Shown: in pieces, positions 57,101 to 64,000 of the stretch
How the letters are laid out: each line of letters opens with the position of its first letter
Position numbering within the stretch: the stretch's first letter is position 1
From: Mytilus edulis
Lineage: Eukaryota; Mollusca; Bivalvia; Mytilida; Mytilidae
Length of the DNA: 64,000 bases
Reading direction: 5' to 3'
Assembly: GCF_963676685.1 (NCBI RefSeq)
Contig: NC_092344.1
Coordinates: 97,680,749 to 97,744,748 of the forward strand
The notes under the pieces: generated by a model
Databases searched by the model: none
The model's input: only the letters and a program-made list of their open reading frames with translations
What the model was told of the DNA's origin: nothing
Made by a program: the position numbers and the translations under genes

Positions 57101-60100
57101 GACCAAAATGACACAGACATTAACATCTATAGGTCACCGTACGGCCTTCAACAATGAGCAAATCCCATACCGCATAGTCAGCTATAAAAGGCCCCGATAA
57201 GACAATATGAAACAATTCAAACGAGAAAACGAAAAACAGACAAGCAGACCAACACCAGCGGTAGTGACAAAGCGCTAGAAAATGAAAAGAAATATAATTT
57301 TTTTTATTTTGGTTCGTCCAAAGCGCTTTACTTCATAAGCAAATAGATTTGAAAACCAAGCCAATTTTAAACATAATAAGTTGCCAAATGTAACAGGCTT
57401 ATAATTCCATACGCCAAACGCGCATTTCGTCTACATAAATCAGGCCTTTGCATTTTTGATTTAAATGTATTTCACATTATGCCATACCATGGACTTTTAT
57501 ATCCTAATATACGGTATTAAGTTTTGCTCAGTGTTGTAGGCCGCATGGTTGCCTTTAATTGTTAACAGTCTAGTGATTTAGTCTCATGAATTGTTGTCTG
57601 ATTTGCAATCATTCAACATATCTTTTCTTATGTCGAAGTTACATGAACAAATGGTAGTTGAAAAGAATGGTCAAATCCACCAAAGGTCAACTTTACCTTA
57701 ATAATCACAGAATTCATGCAATGTGTCACAAATTATATATATATAGTATATGATATATTTTACGAATACATTTATTTAAATATGCAAAGGTTTTTTCAAA
57801 TCTTACAGATATTGTCCTCCAGAATCCATTAGAAATGATTCAGACGTAGCAAGATGTCTAGATGCATTTTCTACAGGATACGCTAGTAGAGGTACAGTTG
57901 ATATACCACTGCCTGCCAGAGCTAGAAAACTCTCGTCTCTGTACAGATTCAGTTCTCTGAAATATGGATTATAGATATCTTAATTGGGGAAACTAAATAA
58001 ACTTTACATGTAGAAATTATTTCTAAAACACGGCTATGAACTTATTTCGTTTTGACGATTAAAATGAAATCCTACTATTCAATAGTTATAGTACACCTTA
58101 CTATACATATTATGCTTTAGATAAATATATACACAATTTACTTCCATTTAGCTAAATTTCAAGTGAAAATATCACTTAAAACTAACATTTTACAAACGAA
58201 AACAAGAAAGAAAAGAATCATACATAAATTTAACAAGATTTGAAAATTACCTAACATAGAATTTCAAACAACAACGCAAAATAAAGATCTCAAGTGAACA
58301 TTATTTTGGTCTAATACTAGCAAAATTGAGTCTATGAAGAATGGAATAAAGCAGTTTGACTGTATGGAATTCTTTGAATTTAAAAATGAATATTTTTGTA
58401 ATCTTCTTCACATGTCCGCGATTTCCCGGGTGTCTTCTTGTATTTACATATGATACGAATACAATGGTTTTATATATAGTAGAATACACAAGAATGTGAT
58501 ATGTTCTATAGGGCATAGTAATAGGACAGTTGTTGTACCTTGAGTTCGGTATTCTTGTTATACGTACAATTTAATACGAGAAATAGTTTGAACATATAAT
58601 ATGGCAGAAATCTACAAACGTTGTTTGATCATAATTTAGTAATTAAACAGGAATATGTGTATTGTACAGAAGAGTAATGGTAGACGAAGGTTTTAATTCT
58701 TGCCAATATCTGTTTAAGATACTCATCCTAAAGCATACTAAAAGTATGAAAGATCACGTATTAAAACAGTTCCAAATAGAAAAATGGCGCGTGGTTTTGT
58801 TTCAGCTCAGTACCTTCTTGTGTGTATAGCCTCTATAGTTGCTTTATATACTGTCCATGGAATTCCTTCAGAAATCTGAATAAAGAATAATAAAAGTGAT
58901 AATCGTCGGTTAAAATGAGGTAGCTGTGTAAAATTATATAACGTTTGATGCACTTGTGAATATTAAGTCACACAAAAACACGTATAGTTATTTAAATCGA
59001 AGAAATAAGATGAGTTTTTACACATAATCATGTTTCATAATAAGCTTTCTTTAACACACTTTGTGAGATGCATTAAATGATTTTATGTCAAGGATGGATA
59101 TACCATATCCTTTGGTTTTTTTTATCATATTGCTTTCTGTTAACATATTAAAAAAAAATTTACATTTCCCGTCTATTATATCTTGTATCATGCATATCAG
59201 AATACTGAGCCCTTCGTCTTGCTTTTTATTTTAATATCATTTTTTTCCTTTTCTTTTTTTGTAATTTGACCAAATGTTTTGGTTATCGATGCATTTCAAC
59301 TTTGTGTTTTATTTGGTCTTCCAACTTTTTAAATTTGAGAGCTACTGGTGAGCCTAATGCAGACTAAATGTGCGTTTGATGCACACAGCATTATAGGCCT
59401 AGTTTCGTTGCTGCTGATTTTTATACACTACGTTATTAGTATACAAACCTCTTTTTCCATTCTAGCAAACAAGGAAACCATTTTCACGGAATCTTCTAAC
59501 TATGAAAATTACAGCAAGTTAAAAAATATGTTGTGAAAGCATTGATTGAAAATTGTATTTAATGAGACTGACAAGTTGCCATAAAGAACACAAAATACAA
59601 GCAAAAACATAATGTGAAAAAATATATTGTTGTTTCTTTTTTTATTTACTGTTTTTGAACATTGGCGAACTTCTGTTACCTCTTATTTTATATAGCACCA
59701 GTGTGGCTATTTCAATTAAGATTAAAAAGCCGGCAAAAAACGGATATTATTTAATCTCTTTTTGATGTTGAAGATCTCGGCTAGAATTAAATTATTTTGT
59801 ATGATTAAACCATTAAAGCGTTCTTACAACAGCATGTCTCATTCCCATTCGTTCTACGTCATTCTTTCTTGCTTTATGAGCAAGTGTTGGTGGAATTCCT
59901 TGGTATAACTTTTCCTGAAAAGAATACCAATTTACACATATCTTTTTCAAAAACTTCTAATGCAGTTATGACATCGATATTACTCAGGAGACAAAGCGCA
60001 TAATGTTCATAATTCACACTATTGATAAGTCTTGCATGTACGAGAAAGAAAAAACACTGAAATAATTTAAAACAAGTTATACAAATTTTCCATTTAATAA

Positions 60101-63100
60101 ACTGATGATAATTTTTTGTGATATCCTTTTGCCTATATATACCCAGCGCAAATGTATCTGTTTTGTATTGAGAGCATATCACTAAAGAAAGATATAAAGT
60201 ACACAAAAAATAGACGGTCTTTGCATAAGACAATGTATGTACCAATTCGTTTGATGTGTTTGAGATTTCGAATCTACCATTAAATTAGGTACTTTCCGTT
60301 TTGAATTTTCCTCGGAGTTCGGTGTTTTTTTATTATTTACTTTTTTCATAATTACAAATACATTTTACGTTTTAATATTTGTGTAAAAATAAAGATAATA
60401 CCGGCAACGAATCCTGCGAAAAAATTGTATTTTTATTCATCGTTGTCAACATAGAAAGGTGAAAGAAATCAAAACAAACGATATAAGATGTAACATGACA
60501 ATCTGAATAAAAGAATAGTGCACATATTCGTATCTTAAAAGTTAATATCAATATGCTTATTGAATGAAAAATGAATTTCATACGAATATTAATTAAAGAT
60601 TTGGACATAATCATTGGGATAGATACAATGTCACAGTAAAGTAATGTTTCAAAAATATGATTAATGGCACCTTGAAAATTATTCACACTTCATTTTTGTA
60701 TTGGTAATATTTTCCTGCGTATCATCACCTTTCTTGGTTGTAGTATGAATATATATTTTACCTCAGGAATTGAAGAATATATTTTGTAATTGCAGGAGAA
60801 CGACACCATGATTTTCTTTATGTCTTTCCGGCCAGCTAATTTTACAATGTCCTCAACGAAACTAGAATGGTTGTATTCCTTGACCTTGAAAAGTATCAAA
60901 TAAACACCATTTAAATTGAAACAGAAATTGAATCCTTAATGAGATAAGGCCCTTATCATTTTGGTCGATTTTTTTGTAGTTGATTTTTTTTACCAAACAA
61001 TTAGTGTAATTTCGTAATTTTATTCTTATTAATGTCAAATGACTTTTACAGTTTTGTATCTTCTAAAGTGAGCTAATCTATATTTTATATTAATATTCAT
61101 ATTGATCAATACTATCAATCAAGCATAGTTGACCTGTACCATTGCAACAGGTTAATGGTGAGAAAAGCAAGACATGGAATGAAAGCATTTTGGTCAGTGT
61201 TTTTCGTAAAAGATAAAAGGATCTTTTTTACAACCAATACGCTTACAGGTAAATCCGCAAACAAATGAATATTTTTTTTCAAATCACTATTATACGGAGA
61301 AAAGGTTTCGTAAATAACCATCTTTTGATTTCTGCAACGTCATCATAACGGGTACTAAACCATATCATGGGTAATAATCAGCTTGGTAAAATCAAATGTA
61401 ATAAACACGTAAACTAGGCTGACAAATGAGTACTTAGGTGGCAGGTACCAGTTTTTTGTGTACCAGAACATGTGTCCCACGCAGAAATTTTGTTATAGTG
61501 AAGCATTGAGGTATATAATTGCATCATGTGGACTGATAAAAAAAATGAATGTAAATTCTAGGCTATTGTACTATACAAGTAAGTAGTTGCATACACAGGT
61601 TGGGGATTTGCCTTCACATATGGGTCCAATCAGCTGTCAAAATTGTGGTCTCCTCACTTGACGGCATCCAATCAAAGTGGGGGGAAAATGCAGTTCTATG
61701 TAAACAAAAATATCTTGAGATTTTGATGGTATGGATAGGTTCGGACAAGGCTCTAATTCACTGAATATCATTTATCTCTTGAATTTTGCCTAAAATTCTT
61801 GTCGGCTTTTAGCAGGATTTGGCAGGTTAGGACTAGATTGGTATCCGAGCATCACATTTTTTGCCTTATTTGCAATGCATTTATAAATTTTAAAATCTCC
61901 ATGCTGGACAGACACCCAAATTTAAAGGTTTTCTATATATTTACATAAGCACGCACAAATCTTAGTTCCTTGAAACCATACCTTTTATTTGTATATAAGC
62001 TTGAATGAATTTTCAAGAAAATAAAATCATAAATCCATGAAATTCTAAAGATTTATTGTAAAATAACTGGTTTCTGACATCTTATAACATTCAATATCAT
62101 CACGGGAACTTAACAGGTCGACATCGTTTCCTCGTATTAATATCAATTCATTAATGTTTACGATAAAAAGGAAAACTCACTATCACTACTTGTATAACTG
62201 ACGCCTTAAAACAAAATTAATAGCAAAAAAAGATATCTGTGAATATACAGACGGTCAAAATTCTACATAACAATTATTATCTATCTGACAGAAAGAAAAA
62301 ACAATAATGTTATTTACTTGCACACATGATCTGGAACATTGCCCGTTATTGTTCGTCTTCAGGTGTTCTTTCAGAGTAACTAAGCTTTCTGGATCTGAAC
62401 TAGGACGGGAAAGCTTTGATTTACTGTCCATAATATATATACTGTGAAAAGATTTAATGAGAACAAATAACACAACATTTAGATACGGATCTTCAAGAAT
62501 ATAAATACAATATATGAAAAGGTGGTGACATCTATAGGTTGAAAACAATGAATGGTAAGATTTCAGAAAGTATTTTGTACGTCATACTAATGGTCTATAT
62601 GTGGCGAACAAACCCAAACCATATGTTAACTAATTAAACTTCAATTGCTATGTAACTATCAGATAATGTGCAAATATTTTGAAAATATGAAATATATCAA
62701 CATGCAGTTAACATAAAAAAATACTTTGCACTAGAAAATGTACAAATAACAAAAAATGTTCTGTTTTAAAGATACGATTGTATACGCCATTTTATACACA
62801 TTTATATATTCTGCTAAAGAAAAGATAAAGACAGATTTCCATTTCTCCATGGTTTTAAAACAATGAACGATATCAGAACTGTTTAGCACTTTTTTCTGCA
62901 TTTTCTACTAGAAATGTTGCTCAGTTTAATTTTATAACTACTTTTTGCATTACCTAGTAGTTTGATGCTGCACAATAGAAAAAGCATAAGGGTATGGTTC
63001 ATACTCTATATCTCTTGCTCGGATATTGTAAAGCCCTGTAAATAAATAAAATTACAATGTTTACCAAAATTATGTTTTCAGCCAATGTAACGCAATAATT

Positions 63101-63852
63101 ACATTAACATAGATACTGCTCGGTTCTTTGCGTATTTATGTATGCGGCAAAAAAGATCTATTGTATATTTGAGTCGAATTGAATGTCAAAGTGCTAATGG
63201 TAAAGAAAATCAGCGAGTCCTTTTAAATTATATAGATAAACTACAGATAATTGAAACTACAGATAACTGAGACAAAATTATATCATTTTTAATTCAATAA
63301 GATATCTTCTTTATTTTTTGATTTTTTTTTACCGTTATCAGTTCTCGTCCTGGATATTTAACAAACAACATCATATAAAAATCATCTGTGATGACTTTTG
63401 TTTCAATTGAAATATTAGATCATCAAAAATTAAATGTAATTAGAGTAAAGTTACTGACATGAATTATCATTGATATGGTCATATTTATAAATTAACTGTT
63501 TACAAAACTTTTGAATTTTTGAATACCAAGGCTTTTCTACCTAAGAAAAAGACTACATTAGCTGTATTTGGCAAATTGTTTAGGAATTTTTGTCCTCAAT
63601 ACTCTTCAACTTCGTACTTTAGTAAGCATTTTTTTATTTTTTATTTTTTAACTTTTTTGGGATTTGAGCGTTACTGATGAGTCTTTTGTAGGCGAAACGC
63701 GCGTCTGGCGTAAATACGAAATGTAATCCTGGTATCTATAATGAGTCTACTTACATGCTATTTCATCCAACCCGGTTGTCACTAGAACGTCGACACCTAA
63801 TTGAGTCATCTCTTTTCTAACGTCTCTAAGTTTATCTTCCCATTTTCGTCCT
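50894..63852 (-). CDS. XPNPEP2-like: Xaa-Pro aminopeptidase, membrane-anchored (XPNPEP2) type, 5' partial
   Basis: M24B metallopeptidase removing N-terminal residues before proline. Exons in transcript order: 63,852(approximate start)-63,755; 63,035-62,954; 62,423-62,318; 60,884-60,762; 59,914-59,828; 58,875-58,814; 57,956-57,807; 56,274-56,214; 55,390-55,321; 54,457-54,278; 52,786-52,710; 51,875-51,777; 51,118-50,894, with an optional one at 53,187-53,116. Every junction is in phase. Metal ligands of the family are present: both Asp of DSGGQYLDGTSD, His of HETGHG, Glu of EPGYY and Glu of GMRIEN. The C-terminus ends in a hydrophobic stretch as in GPI-anchored family members. About 20 residues expected between the 59,828 and 58,875 exons were not found. 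The 5' exons lie beyond the right edge. Confidence 0.9.
51777..51875 (-). CDS. Xaa-Pro aminopeptidase exon (FLEF-VPYEP segment)
   Basis: 99-base phase 0-0 exon, acceptor TATTTTAG, donor CAG/GTAAGT. FLEFDTITFVPYEPHLI corresponds to the conserved L-x-FE-x3-VP segment that follows the last metal ligand. Duplicated in unit 1 at 27,986-28,084. Confidence 0.9.
52211..52280. mobile_element. 5'-truncated SINE insertion, unit 2 only
   Basis: About 70 bases beginning TGGTTTTCTCCGGGCACTCC and containing AAAAACTGGCCGCCACGAAA, a module I recall from common mollusc SINEs. It is flanked by AGTAACAAG and AGCAACAAG, a 9-base target duplication with one mismatch; unit 1 shows the single site (AATAATAAG at about 28,778). 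Confidence 0.65.
52710..52786 (-). CDS. Xaa-Pro aminopeptidase exon with two Glu metal ligands
   Basis: 77-base exon. AA completes the Glu codon of EPGYY, then EVGKFGMRIENVVIVKKMNRN and donor AAT/GTAAGT. The Glu of EPGYY and the Glu of RIEN are metal ligands in the family. Its donor is only a few bases from the right breakpoint of the duplication, which explains why unit 1 lacks it. Confidence 0.92.
53116..53187 (-). CDS. Optional 72-base exon of the Xaa-Pro aminopeptidase gene
   Basis: Acceptor ATAATTTCAG, then QTQLLHIPDPADYPVEENMC, FSN and donor G/GTACGAG, phase 1 at both ends. Its last part resembles the D-x-PLE-x-NFF segment already supplied by the preceding exon (DIPLETNFFGY), and both are followed correctly by EPGYY. 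It is therefore best seen as a duplicated exon that may be included as a cassette or be a relic. The frame remains open upstream of the acceptor for some distance. Confidence 0.5.
53489..54065 (+). repeat. Families C and B repeats in the aminopeptidase intron
   Basis: 53,489-53,768 repeats the AAAGGCAACAGTAGTATATC module; 53,769-54,065 is a family B copy with AAAGGTACCAGGCTGATAAT, CACGCGCGTTTCATC and AGGTCATCTATGCCTGGGAT. Noncoding intron DNA. Confidence 0.7.
54278..54457 (-). CDS. Xaa-Pro aminopeptidase exon with the HxTGH motif
   Basis: 180-base phase 1-1 exon: (G)GA, then KEIDSAIRQPLWEIGVDYPH, ETGHGIAHYGVVVEGPARIS and DIPLETNFFGY. The second His of H-E-T-G-H-G is the metal ligand and the VVVEGP block is the family's V-H-EGP region, here with Val in place of the usual His before the Glu. 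Donor TACG/GTAGGT. Confidence 0.92.
54458..55320. other. Intron of the aminopeptidase gene, SINE-like relic
   Basis: AT-rich intron. At 54,848-54,895 CATGCTCAACTACCGTCAGG and GGTTTCGATCCC resemble decayed polymerase III boxes of a tRNA-derived SINE. Nothing else recognised. Confidence 0.4.
55321..55390 (-). CDS. Xaa-Pro aminopeptidase exon (YTRVL segment)
   Basis: 70-base exon, acceptor TTCTTACAG, EIYTRVLMAHLNLAMHKFPV then GRT, donor CCG/GTATTT. Matches the conserved YTRVL-x-GH-x-DL helix, with Ala in place of the usual Gly before His and Asn in place of Asp. Confidence 0.9.
55580..55750 (+). repeat. Family D repeat fragment
   Basis: Contains AAACCTCTCACTTGTACATG, ACAGTCGCATAAAATTCCAT and AGGGGTACAGCAGTCAACAT, matching 29,920-30,060. 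Intronic. Confidence 0.65.
56214..56274 (-). CDS. Xaa-Pro aminopeptidase exon (DGTSD metal ligand)
   Basis: 61-base exon, acceptor ATTACTTACAG, donor AAG/GTTGAT. DGTSDLTRTFHYGIPSDHEK carries the second Asp ligand in the DGT-x-D-x-TRT motif. Confidence 0.92.
57059..57640. repeat. Family A repeat pieces (reverse, then forward)
   Basis: 57,059-57,235 is a reverse copy (AAGATGTGGTATGACTGCCA, CACCGTACGGCCTTCAACAA, CATACCGCATAGTCAGC). 57,425-57,640 is a degraded forward copy (CATAAATCAGGCCTTTGCAT, GTTGTAGGCCGCATGGTTGC). A short family B piece is at 57,385-57,440. Intronic. Confidence 0.65.
57807..57956 (-). CDS. Xaa-Pro aminopeptidase exon (DSGGQY metal ligand)
   Basis: 150-base exon, acceptor CATATTTCAG, donor CT/GTAAGA. 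Residues ELNLYRDESFLALAGSGIST lead to SFLMDSGGQYL, whose Asp is the first metal ligand. The usual I-x-HY-x-P patch preceding it is replaced here by LLAYPVENASRHL, so the substrate-pocket region is divergent. Confidence 0.9.
58814..58875 (-). CDS. Xaa-Pro aminopeptidase exon (ISEGIPWTVYKATIEAI)
   Basis: 62-base exon, acceptor TTTATTCAG, donor AG/GTACTG. ISEGIPWTVYKATIEAIHTR aligns with the V-x-KG-T-V-x-E segment of the family. Its phase fits both neighbours, but residues between it and the previous exon (usually R-D-A-V followed by a WLE block) are not encoded nearby. Confidence 0.75.
59828..59914 (-). CDS. Xaa-Pro aminopeptidase exon (KARKNDVERMGMRHA)
   Basis: 87-base phase 0-0 exon, acceptor ATTCTTTTCAG, donor GTT/GTAAGA. 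EKLYQGIPPTLAHKARKNDV, ERMGMRHAV corresponds to the K-A-x-KN-x-x-E-x-x-GMR-x-AH helix at the start of the catalytic domain. Confidence 0.88.
60235..60340 (-). repeat. Family D repeat fragment (reverse)
   Basis: CAATTCGTTTGATGTGTTTG and GAATTTTCCTCGGAGTTCGG match the reverse of the left end of 29,749-30,974. Intronic. Confidence 0.55.
60762..60884 (-). CDS. Xaa-Pro aminopeptidase exon (SCNYKIYSSIPE)
   Basis: 123-base phase 0-0 exon, acceptor ACTTTTCAAG, donor GAG/GTAAAA. VKEYNHSSFVEDIVKLAGRK then SCNYKIYSSIPE matches the second non-catalytic domain of aminopeptidase P. Confidence 0.88.
60885..62317. other. Intron of the aminopeptidase gene, nothing recognised
   Basis: AT-rich intron between exons ending at 62,318 and starting at 60,884. 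No repeat family or conserved frame identified. Confidence 0.5.
62318..62423 (-). CDS. Xaa-Pro aminopeptidase exon (CSRSCVQ segment)
   Basis: 106-base exon, acceptor TATGGACAG, donor CAA/GTAAAT. KSKLSRPSSDPESLVTLKEH, then LKTNNNGQCSRSCVQ joining directly to VKEYN. The position and the cysteine pair before V-Q recall the membrane-bound XPNPEP2 form. Confidence 0.8.
62954..63035 (-). CDS. Xaa-Pro aminopeptidase exon (LYNIRARDIEYEPYPYAF)
   Basis: 82-base exon, acceptor TTATTTACAG, donor AG/GTAATG. The first GG completes a Trp codon with the last T of the previous exon, giving W-LYNIRARDIEYEPYPYAF, the family's WLFNLRG-x-DI-x-Y-NP block with Ala in place of the usual Gly. Confidence 0.9.
63489..63745 (-). 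repeat. Family B repeat (reverse)
   Basis: Reverse copy with CGTTACTGATGAGTCTTTTG, TAGGCGAAACGCGCGTCTGG and ATCCTGGTATCTATAATGAG; its CpG-rich core is better preserved than in the unit 1 and unit 2 reverse copies. Ends next to the donor of the 63,755 exon. Confidence 0.75.
63755..63852 (-). CDS. Xaa-Pro aminopeptidase exon (LGVDVLVTTGLDEIA)
   Basis: RKWEDKLRDVRKEMTQLGVD, then VLVTTGLDEIA and donor T/GTAAGT, matching the EK-x-x-x-R-x-EM-x-x-x-GVD-A-LV segment. The acceptor (near 63,852, after AAATAAG) lacks a pyrimidine tract, so the 5' boundary is uncertain. A reverse family B repeat begins 10 bases beyond the donor. Confidence 0.8.
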
Positions 63853-64000
63853 TATTTCATTTAATTGTAAAGTATCAACACTAAGAATTAGGTATCCAAA
63901 CTATGTAATTCATTTCTTAACAATATGACTACAAGGTTTCGTCTTATTCTAACGACACATTTGAGATAAAACGTCAGGTATACATAGTTAAGATGTATAA

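Overview
The window looks like nuclear DNA of a bivalve mollusc, most likely a mussel of the genus Mytilus. It is AT-rich, its genes are split into short exons with GT-AG introns, and it is crowded with interspersed repeats of the kinds familiar from mussel genomes. The genus call is inference from recalled repeat families and was not tested by a search. Nothing prokaryotic, no rRNA, no CRISPR array and no intact tRNA gene is visible. LAYOUT: The dominant structure is an old tandem segmental duplication. Unit 1 runs from about 28 to 29,195 and unit 2 from about 29,216 to 52,700. The units differ by many substitutions and by a set of insertions present in only one copy, so each unit serves as an empty-site control for the other. 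Unit 1 alone has a 5'-truncated LINE (5,302-7,710), 13.1 kb of repeat-rich DNA (7,861-20,978) and a Penelope-like fragment (25,956-26,552). Unit 2 alone has a tandem-repeat element (29,749-30,974), a second LINE fragment (31,281-32,518), a 4.04-kb terminal-inverted-repeat transposon (34,448-38,486) and a nearly complete CR1/L2-type LINE with an intact 1,100-codon ORF (45,792-49,573). GENES: Each unit carries a three-exon minus-strand gene for a small secreted, probably GPI-anchored Ly6/uPAR (Quiver/Sleepless-like) three-finger protein. Unit 1 exons are 25,263-25,320, 21,069-21,203 and 3,907-4,079; unit 2 exons are 49,863-49,920, 42,494-42,628 and 39,096-39,268. Reading frame, splice phase and cysteines agree in both copies. 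The signal-peptide exon is itself duplicated in each unit, and one copy carries a stop codon. The two paralogues differ by mostly silent changes in exon 2 but almost only by amino-acid changes in exon 3, which suggests accelerated evolution of the third finger. Upstream on the same strand, from 50,894 to beyond the right edge, lies a many-exon Xaa-Pro aminopeptidase gene of the membrane-anchored (XPNPEP2) type with all five expected metal ligands. The duplication copied only its last two exons into unit 1 (27,120-27,263 and 27,986-28,084), where a stop codon removes the hydrophobic tail. Both units also hold a plus-strand cysteine-rich reading frame (1,048-1,167 and 32,866-32,988) that looks like an unrecognised exon. 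The rest is intron and intergenic DNA made of repeats and relic transposons.
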